A DNA stretch of 64,000 nt from NCBI GenBank assembly GCA_963835525.1, contig CAWIFM010000004.1, positions 620,001 to 684,000 on the forward strand, read 5' to 3'. Shown piece after piece: positions 51,702 through 61,127 of this stretch. The notes under the pieces were generated by a model, which saw nothing but the letters and a program-made list of their open reading frames with translations, had not been told where the DNA came from and made no database searches. Both the position numbers and the translations under genes were made by a program. Source of the stretch: DASSUW01 sp963835525. GTDB lineage: Bacteria; Actinomycetota; Thermoleophilia; Solirubrobacterales; Solirubrobacteraceae. The stretch's first letter is position 1. Every line of letters starts with the position of its first letter.

Positions 51702-54700
51702 ATGGGGCCGGAAGCTGACCGCGTCGTCCAGCTCTTCGTCGGGGAGCGCGATCAGCGCTTCGTCGGCTCCGGCTATCTGCTGACGGACGGGCTTGTCCTG
51801 ACCGCGACGCACGTGGTTCGCCACGGAGCTCCGTGCCGCGTCGTGATCGGGCTGCCACCCGCCGAGGAGCTCGCAGTTACGATCGATGCGCCCCGCGCCA
51901 CCTGCGACGCCGCCGCCGACGTGGCGCTGCTGCACATCGGCACGGTCGGCCGGGGAGACCCGCCAGCTCCACTCGGCAAGCTCACCATGCGCGGATCGCC
52001 GGTCGACGCGCGAGCGGTCGGGTTTCCGCGCTGGAAGGCCCGGCCGGCGTCCGCCGACCACGCCGCCTTTCGCGATTCGCACACGGCGGGCGGGCGCATC
52101 GACCCCCTGAGCAACCGGCGCGGCGACACGCTCGAGTTCCTGGTCGACGCAGAGCCGGAGCCGGACCCCGAGCACAGCCCGTGGGAGGCGATGTCGGGGG
52201 CGGCGGTGTGGGCGGGTGGGCGCATCATCGGCGTGGTCGCCGAGCATCACGCCGCCGAGGGCACCGGGATGCTCGCGTGCCGGCCGCTCAGCGCCGTACG
52301 GGACAAGACGCTCGTGGACGCCCTCGGCATCGCGCGCGGCCTGATCGAGGTCGGCATACCCGATCCGTTCGATGAGGCCATCGAGGTGCACCGGGCTGGC
52401 GTACTACGTCGCTGCCCGGAGCTCAAGGGCCGGGACGCCGAGCTGGCGCAGCTCGCCGACTTCTGCGCCGGCGACGAGACCATGTTGTGGATTCAGGGCC
52501 CACCCTGGGCGGGCAAGACCGCGCTGGTCGCGGTGTTCGCAGCCGCCCCGCCGCCCGGCGTTACCGTGGTGCCGCTCTTCGTCTCGGAGCGCACGTCGGA
52601 TGACGGCTTCCTCCGAGAGGGGCTGCGGGTCATCGGAGCGCTGCTTCGCCGCGCGACGGATGGGCCGGTGACCTTGGACGAGATGCAGACGATGCTGGAC
52701 CGGCTGCTCGCCGAGGCGGGTCGCGCCCGTTCGCCTACAGTCCTTCTCGTCGACGGGCTCGACGAGGACCCGAAACCTCCGGCGATCGCCGAACTCCTCC
52801 CGCGGATCCCCCCGGAGGGAACCAAGCTGATCGTGACGAGCCGGCCCGGCGCGGCGGAGGCGCTTGCTGGCCATCCCGTCGCTGACCGGCCGCCGTTCAT
52901 CCTGGCGCCGTCCGAGGCGGCCGGAGCGAGAGCCCGCGAGGCCAAGGATGAGATCAATAAACTGCTGCGAGGTCCGCGCGACGGTGCCCGCGACATCCTC
53001 GGCCTGCTCGCCGTCGTGGACGGCTTCACCGCGGATGACCTCGGGGAGCTGGTCGAGCCGACTCTCGCGCCCGGGGAAGTCGAGCAGCTCCTCGCAGAGC
53101 GACTGGCGCGCTCGCTAACCGCCCTCGACGAGCCGGACGGCCGACGATACGTCTTTGCGCACGCCGAGCTGCGGGCGGCCGCGCGCGCGTTCTTCGGCTC
53201 GCGCTTGCTGTCTGGCGTCGCCTCGCGCATCGACGCGTGGGTCGACCGCTACGCCGCGGACGGCTGGCCGGAGGAGACGCCGGACTTCTGCCTCGGGCGC
53301 TACCTCGACCTCCTGCGGAGCCGCGAGGAGCACGGCCGGCTCGCCGTCCTCGCCGCCGACCGCGGGCGCCGCGCGCGCCAGGAAGCCCGCACCGGAGGCG
53401 ATCGCCTGCTGGCCACGTCGCAGGTCGTCGCCGCACTCGACGCGCTCCGCGGCGCTGCGAAGCCGGAAGTCGCCACGGCGACCCGGCTCGCGATCACCGC
53501 GTTCCCGCTGCGCCATCACGACGTCCAGACGACCGAGCCGGAGATGCTTACCTTCCTGGTCCGGACGGGTCGCGCTCGCGCGGCGATCGACGCCATGCTC
53601 ACGGTCTCGCGCGACGACGACCGCTGGGGGACGCGCCTCGGCCGGCTTGCCGCGGCGCTGTACGAGACCGGTGCCGACCGCGACGCCGCCGAGCTGCTCA
53701 GCACAATCGGCCCGGAGGACATGTGGGTGCGGCAGTCGGTCGCCGGCCTGATCGCGGCGCCGCGTCCTGACGTCGCCCTCGCCATCCACGGGGAGGCCGC
53801 CGGCCAACCCGACGACGGGCTGCTCGCCGGCCTCGCAGCACATGACGCGTACGTCGGCGCGGCGCTCGAACTGGCCGGAGACGACCTCGCGCGGCGGCTG
53901 GTGATCGCACAGTCGCTCGTCGCACGCGACCCGAACGGCGCGCTCGAGCTCGTGAGCAGCGGCGACTGGTTCCAACAGCGAAGCGCTGGAACAAAATGGA
54001 CACGCGAGACCTCCTTCGCCCGGGTCGAGGTCGCCCGGATGATCGCTGACGACGATCTCGCGCTGCCGGTCCTGCTCTCGGAGCTCGACGGCTCCGACGC
54101 GGCGGCTGCGCTGCTCGCGGCGCTGCCTCGGCTCGACCCCGCCGATCTGCCTTGGGCGGCGGCAAGGTTCCTCGCCTTCGATGCCGCGCCATGGGACGCT
54201 CTGCGGCTGCTCGCCTCCGTCGCCACTGGCACGCCAGCGCCCCCGGCCGAGCGGGTGTGGTGGCGCTCCCGGGACTTCGACCTCGTCGCGCGGTTCGGCG
54301 CCGACCTCGCGCGGCGGGCCAGTACCTTCGAGGCCGTGCTTCGCACGGTGCTCAACGAGCGCTCAGAGATCTCCGACATCGACAATCCCCACGAAGCGGC
54401 CAGTACGATCCTCACCGAGCTCGCGTGTCTCGATGCCGTCCGTGCTGGCGACGAGGCCGCATTGGCCGCGCGACTCGAGCTCGGTGGCCTCTCGAATGCG
54501 GAGGCCTACGCCGCCGCTGCGCGGCGCGTCGCGAGCGCCGATCCCGAGCGCGCTGCGGCGCTCGCCCACTCGGCGGGCGCGATGGCCACGTGGGTGCTCC
54601 GCGACGTCGTCGGCATTGTCGCACCGGTGGACCGGTCGGCCGCGATGGCGATCGTCGACAGCATCGAGCCGAAGTACACCGGAACGCGGCTCGTCCTCCT

Positions 54701-56048
54701 CGGCGCCATCGGCGCCGTTGTGGACCCGCACGACGAGACGGCGATCGCCGAGCTCACCCGACGCCTGCCGGGGGCCGACGAAGGGGAGGCCGCGGCGTCG
54801 CTTGTCGCGGACGCCGCCGTGCGTCTAGCCGGCCTGCTGGCGGCGGACGAACCTAGGGCCGCGGAGCTCATCACGCGCTTCCGGCCGTTAGCGTCGGGTC
54901 CAGCGCTCGACCGCTACGAGGCCGACCGGGCCGCAAGACTGGCGATCGAGGATCCGGACGCGGCCGTGCGCGCGCTCACGGCCCTCAACCCGACACACCG
55001 GGATGCCGCTCGGGCCGTGACTGAGGCGGCGCTGGCAGTAGCCGCGGCCGCCCCGCCATCCGCTGCCGTCCGCGCGCTCGAGCACGCTGCACGCGTACGA
55101 TTCAGACCACCGGCCCGCGAGGCGGTGTTCGTCGCGCTGGCGGGCCTCGATGCCTACGCGGCGCTTGCCGCCGCCGAAGACGTCCGGTTGCCGCCCGAGA
55201 CTCTTGCGCGTGCGCTCGCGGCGGCACTCGGCGCGTCGGAGGATCGCCCTGGGCTGATGACGGACCTGCGCGATGCCATGGGCGGCCTGCGCGCTCTCGA
55301 CCACGAGGGGTACGGTGTTCTGCTCGAATGGGCCGTGTCGTCTGCCACCGGTGACTGGCTTCCGGAGGCTGTGGAGGACGGTGAGCTTTGCGACAATCTC
55401 CTGGCGCTGACTATCGCAAAGCGGACCGCGTCGCAGTGGCCGGCGGCGCTGGTCGCGGCGGCGACGCGGCGAACAGCGGACCACGATGTCGACGATCCGA
55501 AGGACCGCGTGGCTCGCCTCGTCGACGTCATGGCCCGCGCCGACCCGATCTCTGCGCTGGCCGCCATTGACGCCGTTGATTGGCAGGCCCTCGACACCGC
55601 CGGGGTGCCGAGCGTCATAATTGGCACGGCGCGCGAGCGCGCGGTTGGCCATCTCGCCGGCCGGAAGTGGAACGCGGCCTTCGAGCGCGCCCTCGGGATC
55701 GAGGACCGCTACTGCCGTCGCGACGCGTTGGCGGCGGTGGCGGCGCAGATCCCAGGCTGGTGGGTACCGCGAGAGCGAGCGCGGGCGCTGCGCCGCGTGC
55801 TCGACGAGGCTGCCACCGAGCTGACTGGGATCTTCGACATCACCGGGCCGCTAATCGCGGAGCTGCGTTCGTGCGGCAACGTCGATGGGGCGATGCATGT
55901 CGAGTTGCTCGCCGACAGCACGCGATGGCCCACGGACAAAGGTATCTGGTGGCTGGGCGAGGCCGTCGCCCTGATCGCGCCGGATCCTGCGGCGGTCAGC
56001 GCGGCGGTCGACGGCCTCTACATGGCGCTCGGCGACCTCGGCGCCTGA
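51702..56048 (+). CDS. Trypsin-like protease fused to STAND-type NTPase and helical repeats
   Basis: A 1448-residue three-part protein. Residues about 8-205 form a trypsin-like domain with His about 37 (LTATHVV), Asp about 73 (AADVALLHIG) and Ser about 165 (AMSGAAVW, an SGAAV form of GDSGG). Residues about 240-470 are a STAND/AAA-like NTPase with Walker A GPPWAGKTALV (266-273), Walker B VLLVDGLDED (347-356) and sensor LIVTSRPG; a winged-helix-like part follows (LLAVVDGFTADDLGELVEP). From about 520 to the end are Ala-rich helical repeats (alpha solenoid) likely to sense the trigger. Architecture and the Trypco2 neighbour match NTP-dependent bacterial immunity systems in which oligomerisation activates the protease. 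Confidence 0.88.
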   Translation: MGPEADRVVQLFVGERDQRFVGSGYLLTDGLVLTATHVVRHGAPCRVVIGLPPAEELAVTIDAPRATCDAAADVALLHIGTVGRGDPPAPLGKLTMRGSPVDARAVGFPRWKARPASADHAAFRDSHTAGGRIDPLSNRRGDTLEFLVDAEPEPDPEHSPWEAMSGAAVWAGGRIIGVVAEHHAAEGTGMLACRPLSAVRDKTLVDALGIARGLIEVGIPDPFDEAIEVHRAGVLRRCPELKGRDAELAQLADFCAGDETMLWIQGPPWAGKTALVAVFAAAPPPGVTVVPLFVSERTSDDGFLREGLRVIGALLRRATDGPVTLDEMQTMLDRLLAEAGRARSPTVLLVDGLDEDPKPPAIAELLPRIPPEGTKLIVTSRPGAAEALAGHPVADRPPFILAPSEAAGARAREAKDEINKLLRGPRDGARDILGLLAVVDGFTADDLGELVEPTLAPGEVEQLLAERLARSLTALDEPDGRRYVFAHAELRAAARAFFGSRLLSGVASRIDAWVDRYAADGWPEETPDFCLGRYLDLLRSREEHGRLAVLAADRGRRARQEARTGGDRLLATSQVVAALDALRGAAKPEVATATRLAITAFPLRHHDVQTTEPEMLTFLVRTGRARAAIDAMLTVSRDDDRWGTRLGRLAAALYETGADRDAAELLSTIGPEDMWVRQSVAGLIAAPRPDVALAIHGEAAGQPDDGLLAGLAAHDAYVGAALELAGDDLARRLVIAQSLVARDPNGALELVSSGDWFQQRSAGTKWTRETSFARVEVARMIADDDLALPVLLSELDGSDAAAALLAALPRLDPADLPWAAARFLAFDAAPWDALRLLASVATGTPAPPAERVWWRSRDFDLVARFGADLARRASTFEAVLRTVLNERSEISDIDNPHEAASTILTELACLDAVRAGDEAALAARLELGGLSNAEAYAAAARRVASADPERAAALAHSAGAMATWVLRDVVGIVAPVDRSAAMAIVDSIEPKYTGTRLVLLGAIGAVVDPHDETAIAELTRRLPGADEGEAAASLVADAAVRLAGLLAADEPRAAELITRFRPLASGPALDRYEADRAARLAIEDPDAAVRALTALNPTHRDAARAVTEAALAVAAAAPPSAAVRALEHAARVRFRPPAREAVFVALAGLDAYAALAAAEDVRLPPETLARALAAALGASEDRPGLMTDLRDAMGGLRALDHEGYGVLLEWAVSSATGDWLPEAVEDGELCDNLLALTIAKRTASQWPAALVAAATRRTADHDVDDPKDRVARLVDVMARADPISALAAIDAVDWQALDTAGVPSVIIGTARERAVGHLAGRKWNAAFERALGIEDRYCRRDALAAVAAQIPGWWVPRERARALRRVLDEAATELTGIFDITGPLIAELRSCGNVDGAMHVELLADSTRWPTDKGIWWLGEAVALIAPDPAAVSAAVDGLYMALGDLGA

Positions 56049-56810
56049 CGGCCAGTAGGCCACGAATGCCGGCGAGATGTATCGAACAGCGGAGCGTCTG
56101 CCTCCTTCGTCGACATCCGGACCTTGGTGGGCGGCCGGAACACCACTCGGCCGGCCTCGGCCGGGACCGGCAGCCTCACGACGAACCGGCCGTCGGACTT
56201 GGGCCGGATGGTGCCGAGGACCACGTCCGCTCGCACAGGTGGAAACGGCGGATCTCGATCCGGCGGCCGGAGACGCCGGATGCCTACGCGCCGGCGATGC
56301 CGCCCGCGGATGACGAGGAGGTTATCCGCGATCCTGGCGCTCTCGAGGAACCTGGCGTCGACGGCGCCGCGGTCCAAGAGATCATCACACGCCCGCGCGC
56401 CTGGTCAGCGGACCTCAGGGAACCCAAACGGCAGCTTCTCCGCCGAAGCGGTTGTCCCGGCCACAGCGCTACAGACGATCGTAAGGGACGATCGGCAGAA
56501 GCGCTACGCGGACCGCCGGGCCACACGCGGTGCATAGGCGTGACCTATGCAGGGCATCTGGCGCCGAAAGGATGGAGGCCGAGACGCCTCGCTTTCGCAA
56601 TCGCCTGAAGGGAGCGCTGGTGTCCGGGCTCGCCAACTGCGTTCTGCCTCCGAGCAGCAGCGGCGCGATACGCGCCGTGGGCTCCTAGTCGTCGTCCAAA
56701 AAGCGCAGCGTTCCGCGAGGCGGAGTCCATCTTTGAATCGGCGGCCCAGCCGGCGAATCCTCGCGCTCGGCTTTCCAACGTCCTTTCCAGGGCTGCGGTT
56801 CAATGGCGAC
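56049..56810. other. Region with only degraded coding traces
   Basis: No complete gene is seen. On the minus strand about 56110-56250 reads VLGTIRPKSDGRFVVRLPVP and RVVFRPPTKVRM with good third-position GC bias, and on the plus strand about 56290-56400 reads PADDEEVIRDPGALEEPGVD; neither has a plausible full frame. These look like gene fragments from earlier rearrangement in the island. Confidence 0.4.
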
Positions 56811-57623
56811 ATGATCCACGTAGTGAGCTGGAACACGCACGGGCGCGACTGGTGGAACGTCTGCGATCAGGACGTAGATGTAGTGCTACTTCAAGAGGCG
56901 CGGAGGCCCCCGTCAGCGCCGAGGTTTGACATGGTGCCGTCCATCGACGATGAGTGGCGGACCGCCAGCAGCGGGCGGCGCGACTGGAGCACGGTGATTG
57001 CGGCGCCATCGGGACGTGTGGGGCTCAGACCGCACCCACTCGCGGAGGAGCACGACCCAGCGCCGGGCGTTCTTCTGGTGAGCCGAGCGGGCACGCTTCG
57101 CGTCGCGGACGTCATGCGCGACGAGCAGGTCGTACTGACCGTGGCCTCGATGTACGCACCATGGGACAGCGCGCGCAGTGGCAGCACAATCTACGCCGAT
57201 GCCTCAGCTCATCGGCTGCTCTCCGACCTCAGCGGACTCGTCAGCACGCACAAGAAACACCGCATCGTGGCGGCCGGCGACCTCAACATTCTTCGCGGCT
57301 ACGGCGAGCACGGCAACCGCTACTGGCAGGGTCGCTACAAAACGGTCTTCGATCGTGCTGAGGCAATGGGTCTGATCTGTGTCGGGCCGCAGACGCCGAA
57401 CGGTCGCCAAGCGGAGCCTTGGCCAGACGAGTTGCCCCGCGACAGCCTCAACGTCCCGACGTACTACCACTCTCGCCAAACCCCAACAACCGCGACTCGT
57501 CAACTCGACTTCGTCTTCGCTTCCGAGTCCATCGCCGATCATGTCTCGGCGGCCGCTCTCAACTCAGTGCACGAGTGGGGGCCGAGCGACCATTGCCGGA
57601 TCGAGATCGCAGTGTCTCTCTGA
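56811..57623 (+). CDS. Endonuclease/exonuclease/phosphatase (EEP) family protein
   Basis: A 270-residue EEP-fold hydrolase starting at ATG 56811 (MIHVVSWNTHGRDW). Metal and catalytic motifs are in order: VSWNTHG (Asn), VVLLQEARRP (Glu), VASMYAPWD (Tyr), IVAAGDLNILRGYG (Asp-x-Asn), LDFVFAS (Asp) and PSDHCRIEI (Asp-His). It is short, with no extra domain or signal peptide, so it is probably cytoplasmic and acts on nucleic acid or a phosphorylated small molecule. An open frame to the left of 56811 is not supported. Confidence 0.87.
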   Translation: MIHVVSWNTHGRDWWNVCDQDVDVVLLQEARRPPSAPRFDMVPSIDDEWRTASSGRRDWSTVIAAPSGRVGLRPHPLAEEHDPAPGVLLVSRAGTLRVADVMRDEQVVLTVASMYAPWDSARSGSTIYADASAHRLLSDLSGLVSTHKKHRIVAAGDLNILRGYGEHGNRYWQGRYKTVFDRAEAMGLICVGPQTPNGRQAEPWPDELPRDSLNVPTYYHSRQTPTTATRQLDFVFASESIADHVSAAALNSVHEWGPSDHCRIEIAVSL

Positions 57624-57752
57624 GAGAACCGTCTGACGCGTCCGGCCTGCCGAGACGTCTGGGCGGCATCCGCCGGTGCTTGGGCATCCGGCGCTGCCGC
57701 TTCGATCGGTCGCCGATGCCCGAAGCCAATCAGAGCCGACGCACCGTCGATG

Positions 57753-57995
57753 TCACGCCGCACCATTCCGATCACGGCGCTCCTCGACGCTAAGGATCGC
57801 CGCCTCGACGTGGCTGCGGATGTAGCGCACGTGGCGCCCCAGCTTGACGCGCGGCAGCGTGCCCTTCCGACCCCATTCGCGTACGGTCGAGACTGGGACA
57901 GCCAAGAGCTCGGCGACCTCCTGCGAGGTCATGAGCTCCGCGCGCGTGAGGCCGCGCGGTGTGTTGAGGTCGTCGAGCGAGAGCTGAACGGTCAT
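57753..57995 (-). CDS. Excisionase-family (MerR-like) helix-turn-helix protein
   Basis: An 80-residue DNA-binding protein with LMTSQEVAELLAVPVSTVRE then WGRKGTLPRVKLGRHVRYIR, the typical winged HTH of excisionase-family proteins. The start overlaps the relaxase stop (ATGA), so it is made with the relaxase and may control transfer or excision of the element. Confidence 0.85.
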   Translation of the reverse strand: MTVQLSLDDLNTPRGLTRAELMTSQEVAELLAVPVSTVREWGRKGTLPRVKLGRHVRYIRSHVEAAILSVEERRDRNGAA

Positions 57996-60756
57996 CGGTC
58001 CAGCCCGAGGTCGCGACCGGTATCGCGCTCGCGGCGCACGCTCCGTGTGGCGCGGTTGAATCTGGCGAGCGGGTCGGCGGCACGCACGACCGGTGGAGCG
58101 GCCTTCGCAACCTCACTGCCGAGGCGTTCTACCTCTCGGTGCCAATGAGCGCGGCTGCGCAGCCAGCCGTCGGCCACTCGATCCAGCTTGACCCTGCGTG
58201 AACGCTGGTGCCAGCGTACGCCGGCGCGTTGACTCCTCAGGCCCGCGAGGCGAACGTCGATCTCGGCGAGCTGCGCCCGCGCGCGCTCGAGGTCGGCCAT
58301 CGGCGATGGGCGACCAAGGCCTTCGAGGGCGGCGTGTTGCGCTCGGCTGTCGGCGAGCATGCGCGTGACGGTGCCGGTGATGTCGCCACCGGTAGTCAGC
58401 GGTTCGGCGGCTCGGTTGAGGAACGCGGGCGTCGCGCTCACGTAGAAGCGGGCCTCGGAGCGGTGCCGCGAGAGCGCGGTGTAGCCCCATTCGCGATACA
58501 GCTCATCGGAGCCGAGCACGAACGCGCGATCCACGGTCGAGCCTTGGGCGAGGTGCGCGGTGAGCGCGTACCCATGATCGAGGTGGCCGGCCCGCACGTA
58601 GGCGCCCGGCAGCTCGAGCTCCCGTCCATCGTCGAGCGCGACGCCGACGCGCTCGCCGTCGACGCCGGTCAGACGTCCCGCGTTCCCGTTGGCGATGCCG
58701 AGTCGGTAGTCGTTGCGGCGTGCGATCACGCGGTCGCCCACCGCGAACGCGCGCGCCTCGGCCACGAGCTCGTCGGGCCCGATGCGTCCGAGCACACGTA
58801 GGCGCTCGCGGGCGCGCTGATTGAGGTCCGCGACGTCGCGGCGACGGTGCGCGATCATGACGGCGCGTTCACCGGTCCCGTGCGCCGCCAGCCAATCCGC
58901 GACGAGCCGCTCGCGTGCGTGCTCTGCGCTGGGCGCGGCGACGACACGGCCGTGCGCTTGGTACTCGCGGGCGAAGCGCTCGACATCGCCATCGCGTAGC
59001 GCGACCAGTGCCTCGCGGTCCCAGGGTTCACGCTGCCGGCGGACCTCACGCAGCTCGAGCGCGCCGAGCCGGTCGACGAGGGCGGCGAACAGGCCGCCAG
59101 CCTCGATCTCGGGCAGCTGGCGCTCGTCCCCGACCAGCACGAGCTTCCCATCCGCTGCCTCAGCGGCATCGGCGAGCCTCGCCAGGTCGCGCGTGCCGAC
59201 CATGCCGGCTTCGTCGACGAGCAGCACCGAGCCGCGCGCGAGCCCGACGCCGCGGTCGAACCCGTGCGTGAGCCGCGCGATCGTGGTCGCGTCGACGCCA
59301 GCCTGGTCGCGCAGCTCGCACGCTGCCCGCGCCGAGAGCGCACAACCGAGAATCGGGACGCCGCTGCGCTGCCACGCCTCCCGAGCGGCATCGAGCGCGA
59401 ACGTCTTGCCCGCGCCGGCAGGCGCGCGGATCAGCTCGATGCCACGGCCTCGCGCGTGAGCGCGACCACGAGCTCGCGCTGCTCCTCGCTAAGGACGCGC
59501 GCGCTGCGAGCGCCGCCTCGAGCGCCGCCGGGGCAGCGATCGCAGTCGCCGGTGGCCGCGCCGCTCGGCCGGTCGATCACGCTCGCCTCGAGACCGAGCA
59601 ACTCGTGCGTGCTGAAGCGCCGGTCACCGGCCGCCGGCTCGAGCTCGACGACCGCGGTGCGCGCGAGGAACGCGTCAGCTCGTGCCTCGATCTGCGACAC
59701 CGTGGCACCCTCCCGAGCTGCTTCGGCAAACGCCCGCAGCACGTCGCGTCGCGTGAACGTCGACCGCTCGCGAGTCAGCCCGTTCCGTCCCTCGAGCTCG
59801 CGGGCCAGGCGCTCGAGATCCGAAGCGCCCGTCCACGAGCGCGGCGGCTGACGCAGCACGCGCTCGAGCCGACGACGGGTGAGGCCGTGCTCCGCGGCGC
59901 GGGAGCGCCACTCCTCGCGTAGCCGTCCGAGCGGCACGTCGTGACGCTTCGCACGGCGCGTCTCGAGCGTCGCGATCTGCGCCGCACGGGCCGAATGCTC
60001 TCCACGACGGACCATGTGCTCCAGGATCGCGACACGCCGCTGGGAGAAGTGCTCGACCACCGCGCGCGGCACCGAGACCAGATCGGCGGCGCCGTTGACC
60101 GCCGGGCGCCATGTCAGGCCGAGCCGATCCGTGACCTCGGTGCGTAGCGCCGCCTGGTACAGGTAGCCGGCAGTCTTCGCGTGGCGGTATAGAGCGCGCC
60201 CGTCCAACGCGGTCCATCGCCCGTCGGGACCCTGGGTCGCGTTCGCGACGACGACGTGGGTGTGGAGCAGCGGGTCGCCAGCGCGCGAGGAGCGGTGCTC
60301 GAACGCCGCCGCCACGACCCCGCGACCTTGCACGAGCACGGCCCCGCCGCGGCCACGACGCGCACGGCACGCCTCGCGTTCGAGGTAGCCGAGCGCCTGG
60401 TCGACCGCCGCCGCGTGCGCCGACCGCAGCTCGACGACCACATCCTGATCCGCGATCCCGAAGAGAACACTCACGCTCTTCGGCGCCCGGAATGTGAGGT
60501 CGAACCCGGCGACCGCTCCGGAGGCGAGCTGCCGCCGGAGCGGCTCGCCGGAGGCCGGATTGCGCGCATCGAGCAGCCGCGCGATCTGCTCCTCTCCGAC
60601 GTCACCGCCCAGGCCGAGCGACCCAGCGCCGCTACCGACCCACTGCCCCGGAGCCTCGCCCTCGCCGGCGTAGTAGTCCTCGGCACCGCGCGACACCTGG
60701 TCGATGTAGTACCGCCCGGCCGTGGGACCGCCCGCGAGCTTGCCGATACTCAACAT
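57992..60756 (-). pseudogene. MobF-family conjugative relaxase-helicase (TraA/TrwC-like), one frameshift
   Basis: ATG 60756 starts MLSIGKLAGGPTAGRYYIDQ, with the catalytic Tyr region, then FRAPKSVSVLFG and the metal-binding DPLLHTHVVVANATQ. Near 59448 one C appears to be missing on the plus strand; the frame stops at 59431, but coding continues in another frame through Walker A IRAPAGAGKTFALDA and LLVDEAGMVGTRDL, GDERQLPEIEAGG, a RecD-like helicase with HLAQGSTVDRAFVLGS and YTALSRHRSEARFY, to 57992. Repaired length is about 921 residues. The protein nicks at oriT and unwinds DNA for conjugative transfer; the element is thus, or was, mobilisable. Confidence 0.88.
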
Positions 60757-60800
60757 CGCGGACTCCGGTGGAGCCGGCACGCGAGCGACGCCGGACACCC

Positions 60801-60923
60801 TCCGACATGTTCGGAGTCGGGCCGGGCGGCAGCGGGTGTCCCGATCGAGCGCAACTGGATGTCCTCCGGTCGTTAAGCCGGTGTCGGACATCCGTGGTCC
60901 ATCGGGTGCACCGATTTCGGTGC
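60801..60923. promoter_or_regulatory. Palindromes upstream of the relaxase (candidate oriT or operator)
   Basis: The gap of 371 bp between the divergent relaxase and RT genes holds TCCGA-CATGT-TCGGA at 60801-60815 and a perfect GCACCGA-TT-TCGGTGC at 60908-60923. Inverted repeats directly upstream of a relaxase gene are where oriT usually lies. No nic sequence can be identified by eye. The rest of the gap to 61127 shows nothing clear; it should also contain the RT promoter. Confidence 0.35.
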
Positions 60924-61127
60924 AAGTCTGTGCCGATGCTTGCGCGATCAGTCTCTCGCGTACTCATGTCGAGCCGCGGGGAATACGAACCGTCCGCGTG
61001 GCGGTTGATCAGAACGTTGCTCGTTCGTGCGGGCCTCTCGTGCGGGGGCCGTCAGTCCCGCTGTCGTGCATGCTCTCTGCGAGGCGATCTGCATTAATTC
61101 GGCGCGGTCGAGGACCGAGACACCCCG

